Part shown: positions 1 to 8,034 of the stretch, in pieces
Position numbering within the stretch: position 1 is the stretch's first letter
How the letters are laid out: each line of letters starts with the position of its first letter
Source: Lactococcus petauri
Lineage (GTDB): Bacteria > Bacillota > Bacilli > Lactobacillales > Streptococcaceae
Direction of reading: 5' to 3'
Assembly: GCF_002154895.1 (NCBI RefSeq)
Contig: NZ_MUIZ01000002.1
Coordinates: forward strand, 310,001 to 374,000
Length of the DNA: 64,000 nt
Program-made: the position numbers and the translations under genes
Notes under the pieces: model-generated
Seen by the model: the letters and a program-made list of their open reading frames with translations, nothing else
Databases searched by the model: none
Told to the model about the DNA's origin: nothing

Positions 1-506
1 ATCCCTCCTGAAAGTTGATTTGGATATTGATTTTTAAAATCAAGTAAGTTAGCATTGTCTAAAGCTTTTTCAGCACGCTTGCGACGCTCTTCTTTTGGTA
101 CGTTTTGTACTTCCAAACCATATTCTGTATTCTCAAGAATCGTTCTATGAGGGAAGAGACCAAAATTTTGGAAAACCATACTCATCGTTTTGCGACGCAC
201 TTTCAGCAAATCTTCTTTATTTAACGTAGCAACATCTTCACCGTCAATGAAAATCTTACCGCTTGTTGGCTCAATCAAACGATTAAGCAAACGTAATAGT
301 GTGGACTTCCCTGAACCAGAAAGTCCCATAATAACGAAAATTTCGCCTTCATTTACTTCGAAGTTGGCATCATAAACACCGACACTCGCACCTGTTTTTC
401 TTAAAATTTCGTTTTTCGAATCACCCTGCTCGACCATTGCCAAAGCAGTTTTTACACGTTTACCAAATATTTTGGTTAAGTGCTCAATTTTAATTTTTAC
501 TGGCAA
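1..506 (-). CDS. busAA: Glycine betaine ABC transporter ATP-binding subunit BusAA/OpuAA (partial)
   Basis: This is the N-terminal part of the ATPase that powers osmoprotectant (glycine betaine) uptake; the gene continues beyond base 1. The visible product has a Walker A motif (GLSGSGKST, about residue 60), a Q-loop ([11 protein letters not shown]) and the start of the ABC signature (QLSGG) at the window edge, preceded by the N-terminal extension typical of OpuAA-type ATPases. I chose a TTG start at 504-506 because an AAAGGAG ribosome site lies six bases upstream and the family N-terminus ([16 protein letters not shown]) begins there. It lies downstream of busR on the same strand, with a BusR-type operator over its promoter, so repression by BusR and release at high osmolarity are expected. 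Family identity is certain; substrate rests on family knowledge and the busR context. Confidence 0.93.
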   Translation of the reverse strand, partial: MPVKIKIEHLTKIFGKRVKTALAMVEQGDSKNEILRKTGASVGVYDANFEVNEGEIFVIMGLSGSGKSTLLRLLNRLIEPTSGKIFIDGEDVATLNKEDLLKVRRKTMSMVFQNFGLFPHRTILENTEYGLEVQNVPKEERRKRAEKALDNANLLDFKNQYPNQLSGG

Positions 507-559
507 AATATTCTCCTTTACTCTTAATAATTAAATACATTTCATTATTTAATGTTCAT

Positions 560-599
560 CAAAGTGACCATTCCATAATAACAAGGTATTGTCACTTTG
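560..599 (-). promoter_or_regulatory. BusR operator (AGTGAC-N22-GTCACT)
   Basis: CAAAGTGAC at 560-568 and its exact reverse complement GTCACTTTG at 591-599 are separated by 22 bases. As I recall, streptococcal BusR binds two such half-sites with exactly this spacing when loaded with cyclic di-AMP. One half lies between the -35 and -10 elements of the busA promoter and the other just downstream of the -10, so bound BusR would block RNA polymerase. Seen in sequence; the binding itself is inferred. Confidence 0.85.
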
Positions 600-603
600 T
601 CAA
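575..603 (-). promoter_or_regulatory. busA promoter
   Basis: On the minus strand TTGACA (598-603) and TATTAT (575-580) are separated by 17 bases. The spacer carries the first BusR half-site. The leader to the TTG start of busAA is about 60 bases. Confidence 0.8.
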
Positions 604-711
604 ATAAGTAAACTTACAAATATCTTAAATTGCCTAAATTTGAAAAAAATCCTCCTATAGCGACAGTTCCTATTGCCTGTCTCTATAGAAAGATATTTCT
701 CAATGTCAAAA

Positions 712-1332
712 CTAATTTTTATAAAAGAAATTTTGAATAATTTGTAAAGAATCTGCTCCACCAACAAAATACAAGGTATCATATTGGTTCAATGTTGCAT
801 ATGGACCCGGCGAAATAATTAATTCGTCATTCTGTAAGATGGCAATAACGGTTGCACCTGTATTTTGCCATAAGTTCATTTCTCCGATAGTTTTACCTAA
901 GTTTTCGGAAGGTTCATTAAGCTCAAGTTCAATCGGAGTCATTGGATTGGATTTTTGAAAGTGTGCTGTTTGTCCAACGAGTTTATCTAAAGTCGATGAA
1001 AAATTGGCAAGTTCCTTTTGTTGGCGAGCGACACTTTTCAAAATATCAGCTTGTAAATCCTGAATTGATTTAACTTCTTGATGTTGAGTCAAAAACTGTT
1101 GAGCTTTTTGACGTGAAGCAATAACGACGCCACTTCCATGAATTGAATCCACAATCCCTAAATCACTAAGAATGCTTACTGCTTTTCGTGCTGTTTCGGG
1201 AGAAACACCAAAAGTTGTTGCTAAGGTCGATCTTGCATAAATTTTTTGACCGATTTTTAATTCGTTGCGTACAATATTTTCCGCAATTAATATAGCAATT
1301 TGCTGATATTTCGGTTGTCTAACCTCTTTCAC
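712..1332 (-). CDS. busR: Osmotic-stress repressor BusR (GntR-type HTH, RCK_C domain)
   Basis: BusR represses busA in response to cyclic di-AMP. The 206-residue product has an N-terminal GntR-type winged helix (about residues 1-75, with STLATTFGVSPETARKAVSIL), a linker helix region, and a C-terminal RCK_C-like domain (about 125-206, GKTIGEMNLWQNTGATVIAI) that in this family binds cyclic di-AMP. The start is GTG at 1330-1332 with GGAGG a few bases upstream. It sits just upstream of and codirectional with busAA, as in L. lactis, and a matching operator lies between the two genes. Length and domain order match known BusR. Confidence 0.92.
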   Translation of the reverse strand: MKEVRQPKYQQIAILIAENIVRNELKIGQKIYARSTLATTFGVSPETARKAVSILSDLGIVDSIHGSGVVIASRQKAQQFLTQHQEVKSIQDLQADILKSVARQQKELANFSSTLDKLVGQTAHFQKSNPMTPIELELNEPSENLGKTIGEMNLWQNTGATVIAILQNDELIISPGPYATLNQYDTLYFVGGADSLQIIQNFFYKN

Positions 1333-1514
1333 TTTTTCCTCCTTTTTTATTTATTCGTATACTATCATCATATAAAAATGCATTATGCTTTCTATTTTAA
1401 TGTAAAAATACAAAAAAAGATAGTAAAATTATTTTTATAGTGTAAAATTTCGAATATATCCTAGTTTGTATTTTATCGACTTGTATGATAAATATGTTTC
1501 GTATAAGTAATCTA

Positions 1515-1523
1515 TGATATAAT
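1515..1523 (+). promoter_or_regulatory. Extended -10 promoter element for the DUF368 gene
   Basis: TGATATAAT is an extended -10 (TG-N-TATAAT) about 33 bases upstream of the DUF368 start. No convincing -35 is visible, as is usual with extended -10 promoters. Confidence 0.5.
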
Positions 1524-1556
1524 AGTCGCAAAAGTTTAAAAATAGAAAGTGATAAT

Positions 1557-2393
1557 ATGAACTGGATTTTTCGATTGATTAAAGGAATGATTATTGCTCT
1601 TGGCTTCATTCTTCCTGGTGTTTCTGGCGGGGTTCTTGCAGCCATTTTAGGGATTTATGAACGTATGCTCCATTTCTTGGCTCATATTCGTCAGGATTTC
1701 AAGAAGAATTTTCTTTTCTTCCTTCCTGTTGGTATTGGTGGGATTTTAGGCTTAGTTCTCCTTAGTCGACCTCTTGAGTGGGTGTTAGCGCATTATCAGA
1801 TAATTGTATTATGGGGGTTTGCAGGTGCAATTTTAGGAACACTCCCTTCTCTCTTTAAAGAAAGCACACGTCAGAAGGCTCGTGATAAAAGTGATACCTT
1901 TACTTTAATCCTCACATTTGTTTTGTCAACACTTATTTTATATATGTTACCTGCCATTGCAGGGACGGTTCCGGCAAACTTCTTTGGTTTCTTCCTTGCA
2001 GGTATTTTAATTGCCTTAGGTGTTTTGGTACCTGGACTTAGTCCATCAAATCTTCTTTTGATTCTTGGACTTTTCTCTCCGATGCTCGAAGGTTTTAAAA
2101 ACCGTGATATTTTCGGTGTGTTTCTTCCTATTGCCATTGGTGGATTATTTGCTCTAGTAAGTTTTTCAAAATTAATGGAGAAACTTCTTATTAATTTCCA
2201 TTCTAAAGTTTACAACTTTATCATTGGTTTAGTACTCTCAAGCACATTGCTGATTGTAGTACCTACACAAAGTGCCGAAGCCATCAATTATGCAGGTGCA
2301 ACTCTCTCAACCTTCTTTATGAGTGCTCTACTCTTTGTAATTGGACTTGTATTAGGTCTCTGGATGAGTAAGTTAGAAGAAAAATATAAATAA
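1557..2393 (+). CDS. popT: DUF368 membrane protein, undecaprenyl-phosphate translocase (PopT family)
   Basis: DUF368 proteins are polytopic membrane proteins; work in staphylococci and other bacteria showed that they return undecaprenyl phosphate across the membrane for reuse in wall synthesis. The 278-residue product begins directly with the family motif (GFILPGVSGGVLA, about residues 18-30) and repeats a related motif in the second half (GVLVPGLSPSNLL, about 158-170), an internal duplication typical of the family; about eight hydrophobic segments are visible. The start ATG follows an AGAAAGTGA ribosome site. It is monocistronic, divergent from busR, and ends at a bidirectional terminator. 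The window also carries uppP, which acts in the same lipid-carrier cycle. Confidence 0.85.
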   Translation: MNWIFRLIKGMIIALGFILPGVSGGVLAAILGIYERMLHFLAHIRQDFKKNFLFFLPVGIGGILGLVLLSRPLEWVLAHYQIIVLWGFAGAILGTLPSLFKESTRQKARDKSDTFTLILTFVLSTLILYMLPAIAGTVPANFFGFFLAGILIALGVLVPGLSPSNLLLILGLFSPMLEGFKNRDIFGVFLPIAIGGLFALVSFSKLMEKLLINFHSKVYNFIIGLVLSSTLLIVVPTQSAEAINYAGATLSTFFMSALLFVIGLVLGLWMSKLEEKYK

Positions 2394-2408
2394 AGATTAA
2401 TATCATAA

Positions 2409-2442
2409 TAAAAAAGACTGGATATCAATCCAGTCTTTTTTA
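2409..2442. terminator. Bidirectional terminator between DUF368 gene and hpf
   Basis: AAAAAAGACTGGAT and ATCCAGTCTTTTTT form a stem with A and T runs on both sides, placed between convergent genes. Confidence 0.85.
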
Positions 2443-2444
2443 TC

Positions 2445-3002
2445 TTAGTCTGTTTCAATTAAACCAATATTTTTATCGGCACGTCGGTAAACAACACTCG
2501 TACGATTAGTATAGGCATCCAAGAAAACATAAAAATCATGGCCAAGCATATCCATCTGAAGCACTGCCTCTTCCGCATCCATCGGTTTAAGATCAACACG
2601 TTTCGTGCGGACGATTTTCACAGTATCTTCTTCAATCTCATCAATGGCATCTAAAGGAGCAAATTCGTCACCAAAGGCTAAGCCAGTTGGGACATTTATT
2701 TTTGATTTGCGGTTTACACGCGTTTTATATTTGCGAATTTGTCGTTCTAACTTTTCTTCCACTAAATCAATAGCTGCAAGTACATCTAGAGCAGTATTTT
2801 CTGCTCTTAAAGTTACATTTTTAGCTGGCACAGTTACTTCAACCTTATTACGCTTATCGGAATAAGACTTAATATTCACGTAGGCTGTGACTTCATGTCC
2901 ATCATTAAAATATTTATTTAATTTACCGATTTTATCTTCGATATATGAATGAATTGCATCTGTAATTTCCACATTTTCAGCACGAATACTAAATTTAATC
3001 AT
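2445..3002 (-). CDS. hpf: Ribosome hibernation-promoting factor, long form
   Basis: Long HPF binds the 30S decoding centre and, through its C-terminal domain, dimerises 70S ribosomes into inactive 100S particles in stationary phase. The product has the beta-alpha HPF/RaiA fold at residues 1-100 (MIKFSIRAENVEITDA... KVEVTVPAKNVTLRAE) and a C-terminal dimerisation domain at about 125-185 (HDFYVFLDAYTNRTSVVYRR). I chose the ATG at 3000-3002 because the family N-terminus is MIKF; an ATG eight codons upstream only adds residues not found in the family. The 185-residue length fits the long form. It is a single gene between a terminator and azoR. Confidence 0.92.
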   Translation of the reverse strand: MIKFSIRAENVEITDAIHSYIEDKIGKLNKYFNDGHEVTAYVNIKSYSDKRNKVEVTVPAKNVTLRAENTALDVLAAIDLVEEKLERQIRKYKTRVNRKSKINVPTGLAFGDEFAPLDAIDEIEEDTVKIVRTKRVDLKPMDAEEAVLQMDMLGHDFYVFLDAYTNRTSVVYRRADKNIGLIETD

Positions 3003-3112
3003 AAGGTTGTTCCCATGGCATTTCAAAGAAATGCTCTTTCTTTTATTTATTTCTTATTTAATTTTAATATAAAAACAAATATGGGTCAACTAATATCCGA
3101 GATTTACCAGAA

Positions 3113-3730
3113 TTAAAACTCTTGTGCTGCAGTTTCTACTTTACCAAGGAATTCAGCCAAAAATTCTTCAGCTTTTTCAGGTTGGTAAGCATGACCTTCA
3201 ACACTAAGTGAAGAGAAGTCTGTACCAATAAATTCAAAGATAGTCTTCATGTATTGGCTACCTGTATCTTGACCATTGTACATACCACCGCTTGCTTGCA
3301 AGTGCATAACTTTCTTATCTGTTGCCAAACCTTTTGGTCCTTCTGCTGTGTAACGGAAAGTTTTACCAGCAACATTGACTGTATCAATCCATTTTTTAAG
3401 GCTAGCAGGAATCATAAGGTTCCACAATGGGCTCGCAATGACTACCTTATCTGCTGAAAGGAACTGTTCTGTAAAGGCACCAAAACGTGCAACTTTATCT
3501 TGTTGTGATTCAGACAAGGCAGTGAAGTCTACACCATTTTGCATTGCAATAAAAGCAGAAGCCATGTCTTGATCAATTTCAGGAATGTCGGCAGAGAAAA
3601 CATCGAGTACTTCTACTTCATCATCTGCATTTGCAGTCTTATAGGCTGATACGAAAGTATCCAAGCCTTTAATTGAGAAGCTGTCTTCAGCTGTCAAAGG
3701 ATGTCCTTTTACAACAAGTAATTTAGTCAT
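3113..3730 (-). CDS. azoR: FMN-dependent NADH:azoreductase (AzoR/AcpD family)
   Basis: This is a flavodoxin-fold NAD(P)H quinone/azo reductase that uses FMN for two-electron reduction of quinones and azo compounds in the cytoplasm. The 205-residue product starts with a beta strand and the phosphate-binding region ([10 protein letters not shown]), contains the FMN/quinone-contact motif [18 protein letters not shown] (about residues 98-115) and the glycine-rich ASGGMY loop (about 147). The ATG at 3728-3730 has GGAGG nine bases upstream; a longer reading frame lacks such a site. It appears monocistronic. The family is clear; the natural substrate is not. Confidence 0.85.
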   Translation of the reverse strand: MTKLLVVKGHPLTAEDSFSIKGLDTFVSAYKTANADDEVEVLDVFSADIPEIDQDMASAFIAMQNGVDFTALSESQQDKVARFGAFTEQFLSADKVVIASPLWNLMIPASLKKWIDTVNVAGKTFRYTAEGPKGLATDKKVMHLQASGGMYNGQDTGSQYMKTIFEFIGTDFSSLSVEGHAYQPEKAEEFLAEFLGKVETAAQEF

Positions 3731-3856
3731 TAATAAATCCTCCAAGATTTTGTTTAATTTACATTTGTAAACAATTTTTACTTTAATATTATAGCAAAAA
3801 CATTTTACGAATGCTACAATTTTAGTACGTGAAACTTAGCACAAACTTAAAAGATA

Positions 3857-3891
3857 ATAAAACCACCTCGAAATGTTTCAAGATGGTTTTA
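3857..3891 (-). terminator. ahpF terminator
   Basis: An imperfect stem (AAAACCA...TGGTTTT) directly after the ahpF stop, with T-rich sequence on the minus strand. Confidence 0.6.
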
Positions 3892-3894
3892 TTT

Positions 3895-5424
3895 TTAATG
3901 ACGAATGAGATAGTCAAAAGCACCCAGAGAAGCTGTTGCACCACTTCCCATAGCAATCACAATTTGTTTATAAGCTGAATCTGTACAATCCCCTGCAGCA
4001 AATAAACCAGGTACATTAGTAGCCCCTTGCTTGTCAACGATAATTTCGCCTCGAGAGTTACGCTCTACTACTCCCTCAAGCCACTCTGTGTTGGGCACAA
4101 GACCGATAAGAATAAAGACACCTGATAATTCGAGGTTTACTTCTTTTTGAGTATCACGCTCGACATAATCTAGACTTTCAACTTTATCTGTACCATGAAT
4201 AGCCTTCGTTTCTACATTGGTCAGAACCGTAACATTATCCAGTGAATAGAGTTTTTCTTGTAAAACTTTATCTGCTTTAAGCTCTGGTAAAAATTCTAAA
4301 ACAGTCACATGTTCAACTACACCAGCTAAATCGATGGCTGCTTCAATCCCCGAGTTTCCTCCCCCAACTACGGCAATTTTTTGACCTGCAAAGATCGGTC
4401 CATCACAATGCGGACAATAAGCAATTCCTTTATTTTTGAATTCTTCCTCACCTGGAATACCAAGTGAACGCCAACGTGCTCCTGTTGATAATACAACCGT
4501 TTTAGACTGTAGGACAGCTCCATTTTCCAGAGTCACTTCAAGCAGGTCGTTTTTCTCTAATTTCACTGCTTTTTGTGTTTTCATAATATCAGCTGGATAG
4601 GCTTTGACATGTTCTTCCAGTTGAGCAGCTAACTTTGGTCCTTCAGTATAAGTCGTCCCAATCAAGTTTTCAATGCCTAGAGTTTCTAATGGCTGACCAC
4701 CGAATTTTTCTGCTAAAATACCTGTGCGTATCCCTTTGCGTGCTGCATAAATAGCCGCACTCGCACCTGCTGGACCACCGCCAACAACAAGAACATCATA
4801 AGGATCTTTATCATCAAATTCTTCACTTCCAGCTTGACCCACGAGTTTATTTAATATTTCTTCAAGACTCATGCGCCCACTTGAAAATTCCTCACCGTTA
4901 ACAAAAACTGTTGGCACAGCCATCACACCACGAGATTTGACTTCGTTTTGGAACATGCCGCCTTCAATCATCGTATGCGTAATATTTTCGTTAAGAACAC
5001 TCATGATATTCAAGGCTTGGACAACATCTGGACAGTTATGACAAGTCAAACTTACATAAGTTTCAAAATGATAAGGTTTATCAATGGCTTGAATACGTTT
5101 TTTGAGGTCATCTTCAATCTTTGGTGCGCGACCACTTACTTGTAAAAGAGCCAAAACAAGCGAGTTAAATTCATGACCTAAAGGAATACCAGCAAAAGCA
5201 ATACCCCTCATTTCTCCCTTGCGAACGACAGAAAAGCCAGGAGCTTTGACTAACTTAGCTTCTTCAACACTTATACGTGGTGACATTTCAGCAATTTCAT
5301 TGACAAATTCGCGAACTTTTTTACCATTGACATCTTCAGGATCTGCTTTGACACGTAATGCGATATCATTTTCTAAAAGTTCTAAATATTGTTTGAGTTG
5401 CGCTTTAAGATTCTCTTCTAACAT
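3895..5424 (-). CDS. ahpF: Alkyl hydroperoxide reductase subunit F
   Basis: AhpF is the NADH-dependent flavoprotein that re-reduces AhpC. The 509-residue product has the N-terminal tandem thioredoxin-like domain with a CHNC dithiol (about residue 128), an FAD-binding GGGPAGASAA motif (about 213), the thioredoxin-reductase-type CPHC active site (about 344), an NAD-binding GGGNSGIEAA motif, and the final FAD contact GLFAAGDCTD near the C-terminus. Length and order match AhpF. It follows ahpC by 58 bases; the gap contains a terminator-like hairpin that probably lowers ahpF relative to ahpC. The ribosome site is GGAAAG. Confidence 0.95.
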   Translation of the reverse strand: MLEENLKAQLKQYLELLENDIALRVKADPEDVNGKKVREFVNEIAEMSPRISVEEAKLVKAPGFSVVRKGEMRGIAFAGIPLGHEFNSLVLALLQVSGRAPKIEDDLKKRIQAIDKPYHFETYVSLTCHNCPDVVQALNIMSVLNENITHTMIEGGMFQNEVKSRGVMAVPTVFVNGEEFSSGRMSLEEILNKLVGQAGSEEFDDKDPYDVLVVGGGPAGASAAIYAARKGIRTGILAEKFGGQPLETLGIENLIGTTYTEGPKLAAQLEEHVKAYPADIMKTQKAVKLEKNDLLEVTLENGAVLQSKTVVLSTGARWRSLGIPGEEEFKNKGIAYCPHCDGPIFAGQKIAVVGGGNSGIEAAIDLAGVVEHVTVLEFLPELKADKVLQEKLYSLDNVTVLTNVETKAIHGTDKVESLDYVERDTQKEVNLELSGVFILIGLVPNTEWLEGVVERNSRGEIIVDKQGATNVPGLFAAGDCTDSAYKQIVIAMGSGATASLGAFDYLIRH

Positions 5425-5451
5425 TTTATCTTTCCATTCTTTTTAGCTTAA

Positions 5452-5477
5452 AAAGGCGAGTAATCTACTTCGCCTTA
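5452..5477 (-). terminator. Intercistronic attenuating hairpin between ahpC and ahpF
   Basis: On the minus strand AAGGCGA and TCGCCTT form a 7-bp stem followed by TTT. It lies between ahpC and ahpF and could act as a partial terminator giving more AhpC than AhpF. Confidence 0.55.
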
Positions 5478-5482
5478 TTAAA

Positions 5483-6046
5483 TTAAATTTTACCGACTAA
5501 GTCCAAACCTGGTGTCAAAGTTTCTGCATCTTCTTTCCATTTGGCAGGGCAGACTTCACCTGGATTCTTACGAATGTATTGTGCTGCGCGCACTTTATCT
5601 ACTAATTGGCTTGCATCACGGCCGATACCGTCTGCAGTGATTTCGACAGCTTGTACAATACCATCTGGGTCGATGATAAATGAACCACGTTGTGATAAAC
5701 CAGATTCTTCATCCAATACATCAAAAATACGAGAAATCTTTTGTGATGGATCAGCAAGCATTGGATATTCTACTTTACCAATAGCTTCACTGTGCTCGTG
5801 CCAAGCTGCATGAACAAAATGTGTATCTGTAGAACATGAATAAACTTCTACGCCCAAATCTTTAAGAATACTATATTGTTCTTGTAAATCTTCCAATTCT
5901 GTTGGACAAACAAAAGAGAAGTCTGCAGGGTAAAATACGATGACATTCCATTTTCCTTTAAGATCATCTGAGTTTACTGTCAAGAACTTGCCATTTTGAT
6001 AAGCTTCAGTGACGAAAGGTGCAACTTCTTTTCCGATTAATGACAT
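5483..6046 (-). CDS. ahpC: Alkyl hydroperoxide reductase subunit C (2-Cys peroxiredoxin)
   Basis: AhpC reduces hydrogen peroxide, organic peroxides and peroxynitrite and is recycled by AhpF. The 187-residue product has the peroxidatic cysteine in [12 protein letters not shown] (about residue 47) and the resolving cysteine in PGEVCPAKW (about 166), as in typical 2-Cys peroxiredoxins. I chose the ATG at 6044-6046 because the family N-terminus MSLIGKE starts there and TTGGAGAT lies just upstream. It is the first gene of ahpC-ahpF, with a strong promoter upstream that overlaps a PerR-like sequence. Confidence 0.95.
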   Translation of the reverse strand: MSLIGKEVAPFVTEAYQNGKFLTVNSDDLKGKWNVIVFYPADFSFVCPTELEDLQEQYSILKDLGVEVYSCSTDTHFVHAAWHEHSEAIGKVEYPMLADPSQKISRIFDVLDEESGLSQRGSFIIDPDGIVQAVEITADGIGRDASQLVDKVRAAQYIRKNPGEVCPAKWKEDAETLTPGLDLVGKI

Positions 6047-6093
6047 GATTATTATCTCCAATTTTTCTAATATTTTTTTGTACTTCTTAAATA

Positions 6094-6122
6094 ATTATCA
6101 CAAAATGAATAAGGTTAGTCAA
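6094..6122 (-). promoter_or_regulatory. ahpC promoter with PerR-box-like overlap
   Basis: TTGACT (6117-6122), a 17-base spacer and GATAAT (6094-6099) preceded by TGT form a good promoter. GATAATTATT over the -10 matches the core of the PerR/Fur-type consensus TTATAATTATTATAA at about 11 of 15 positions. Promoter is well supported; PerR control is a suggestion. Confidence 0.6.
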
Positions 6123-6285
6123 AAGATATGTTCAAGTTTTTAGAGAAAATAAAGCGCTTAACACTTCTGAATTATTACATTTTGAGTGATGATTCTATAT
6201 ACTATTGTTTAGATATACGAAACACCCATCACGAAAATGTTTATCAAATAACAAATCACTCGCTTTTAAAAATTATCTATTAAAA

Positions 6286-6316
6286 ACAAAAAAAGCCCAG
6301 GTGGGCTTCTTTATTT
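6286..6316 (-). terminator. Terminator of the M24 peptidase-like gene
   Basis: GCCCA-CC-TGGGC stem followed by a T run on the minus strand, overlapping the end of the gene. Confidence 0.75.
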
Positions 6317-7684
6317 TACAGTAAAAGCTAACGTCTTATCCAACATAAAAGGACGTAAATAAGCTGTTGCACTACTTGTTGGAAGTATCTCGTCGCGAAG
6401 TGTGATGCCTAATTCATTTTGAATATAAGCTCTTCTCTCTTGCACGCGCCCCCAAATGTCAGGATACGCTTCTTTTATCTCCTGTCTTAACTGTGCATCC
6501 GCCAAGAAAATGCCACTTTCACAACTTACACCACCGTATCCAGAAACAGATGGAATAATATCAATCTGGAACAGCATGCCACTCTCGATACTTTCTGTTG
6601 ACTGCGGATAAACTGGTGAGCTCATCCATTCTTCATCAGCGGAGAGATGACCAGGATTAAGAGTCCAACCGTATTTTTCTTGTGGCAAAACTTCTTCTAT
6701 TTTGTTATATAGCTCTTGCCCTTGTATACCAATCTTGATTGTTTCCAGCCAAGTTTTAACGGCATTAAAATAAGGTTTTGCAACAGCCGAAAGATAATCT
6801 TTCTCTTCATCTGGAAGCTCAGAAACTTGACTTACCGCATAGCCTCCTCGGCTTTGGAGGCCTCCTTTATACCCTGTCGTTAGGGAAAGTTTGTCTCCCT
6901 TTTTAATGACTTTATCGTTTGGATAGATATTGGCCTTTACAAAACGTTCGCCAGTTGCCATTATTGTAACGACATTATGTGCTTGTCCAAGGTCTGATAA
7001 TTCTCTTGCAACTTCCATTTCGGTTTTTCCAAGCTCTATCTGATTCATCGCGTTTAACATGCAGCGTCCTGCCAAAGCAGCGCCAAATTCATAATGGGCA
7101 AATTCATTTGCATTATTTGTTGTGCGAACACCATTTTCCCCAATAAACAGACGTGTAGCATTTTCTAGTATGGCTTTTGGACATAAGCTTTGGACAGCGT
7201 GAACTAAAAAATGAGGTAAATCGAAAAGCTGATAATTATCCTCTTTTGTGCTGGTAAAGTTTTTCCACCCTACTAAACCAATCTTTTGAGTATGCTCTAG
7301 GTCACATTTGCTTAAAATTTCTTCAACTGTTTCTTGAGTATTCATAGGCTGATTAGGTAGAGAAAGATGTGGCATATGTACAGCTTCTGCTTTTAACCTT
7401 GCCTTATCTGCTTTATTTAGGTTTTCATTACCTAAAACAAGATAAGCTTTGCTATCCTTATGAAGTACAAGCAGGGCTTCTTCAAAACGCGGGAGAAAAC
7501 CTGTAAGATACTCAAAGTTACTTCCATGTTCTAGGTCCGCATAGATAATTAAGCAATCAAAATTATCTTGGGTCATTTTATCAAGTAATTTCTGCCTTCT
7601 CTGCGCCATTGTATCATCTGTCAGTCCAACTGGTCTTAAGTTTTCTTCAAGCGTTGGGGGGGTAAATTTCGTGAGTTGAATCAT
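6311..7684 (-). CDS. M24 (Xaa-Pro peptidase/creatinase) family protein, metal ligands degenerate
   Basis: The 457-residue product has an N-terminal creatinase-like domain (about residues 20-170) and a C-terminal pita-bread fold (about 190-440), the layout of Xaa-Pro aminopeptidases and prolidases. However, the five metal ligands are mostly not recognisable: where the first two aspartates belong the sequence reads LSLTTGYKGGLQSRGGY, the histidine may be that of PGHLSADEEW, the first glutamate position reads QIDII, and only ESGIF retains the last glutamate. It may be a non-catalytic or altered enzyme. Start ATG with AAGGAG eight bases upstream. It is monocistronic with its own terminator. Fold call is fairly sure; activity is unknown. 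Confidence 0.7.
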   Translation of the reverse strand: MIQLTKFTPPTLEENLRPVGLTDDTMAQRRQKLLDKMTQDNFDCLIIYADLEHGSNFEYLTGFLPRFEEALLVLHKDSKAYLVLGNENLNKADKARLKAEAVHMPHLSLPNQPMNTQETVEEILSKCDLEHTQKIGLVGWKNFTSTKEDNYQLFDLPHFLVHAVQSLCPKAILENATRLFIGENGVRTTNNANEFAHYEFGAALAGRCMLNAMNQIELGKTEMEVARELSDLGQAHNVVTIMATGERFVKANIYPNDKVIKKGDKLSLTTGYKGGLQSRGGYAVSQVSELPDEEKDYLSAVAKPYFNAVKTWLETIKIGIQGQELYNKIEEVLPQEKYGWTLNPGHLSADEEWMSSPVYPQSTESIESGMLFQIDIIPSVSGYGGVSCESGIFLADAQLRQEIKEAYPDIWGRVQERRAYIQNELGITLRDEILPTSSATAYLRPFMLDKTLAFTVK

Positions 7685-7752
7685 CTCTTGCTCCTTTTTG
7701 TCAAAATAAGAACTGCCGCTTCAGCAATTCTTATTTCTTACTTTATATTCTT

Positions 7753-8034
7753 TTAATTTTTTAACTCTTGGGCGACGGCTTTCAAGCGTGAAAATTGAGC
7801 AGGTTCGGATAAAGAAACCGTCATTTCCCAAGCTTTGCTCCCTTCCTCAACTGCTAAAGTCAGGAAAAAGCGCTGAAAATACGACAAGTGCTCTGACTGC
7901 CGAAGATAATCAATATCGTCTTGTGTCAAAAAAGTTTGTTCACGCTGGATTGCTTTATTCAAATAGCGGAGCCAGAGCCGCGCATTTCCTCTTGATTTTT
8001 GAGCCGCAGCTTCAAAATATTCTTTCCAATTCAT
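7753..8034 (-). CDS. Hypothetical protein, partner of the adjacent nucleotidyltransferase-like gene
   Basis: The 93-residue, charged, helix-rich protein matches no family I recognise. Its ATG (8032-8034) directly abuts the stop codon of the preceding gene, so translation is probably coupled and the two products probably act together. There are no membrane segments or cysteines. The aromatic/basic stretches (NARLWLRYLNKAIQREQ) would suit a small binding partner. It could be the second half of a two-gene toxin-antitoxin-like or regulatory pair, but the sequence alone does not show this. Confidence 0.6.
   Translation of the reverse strand: MNWKEYFEAAAQKSRGNARLWLRYLNKAIQREQTFLTQDDIDYLRQSEHLSYFQRFFLTLAVEEGSKAWEMTVSLSEPAQFSRLKAVAQELKN

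Noticed and set aside
600-782. 60-codon minus-strand frame downstream of busR
   Set aside because: It overlaps the busR end and the busA promoter/operator in another frame and has no ribosome site.
1397-1645. 82-codon minus-strand frame over the DUF368 start
   Set aside because: It is antisense to the well-supported DUF368 gene and covers its promoter; no ribosome site or family features.
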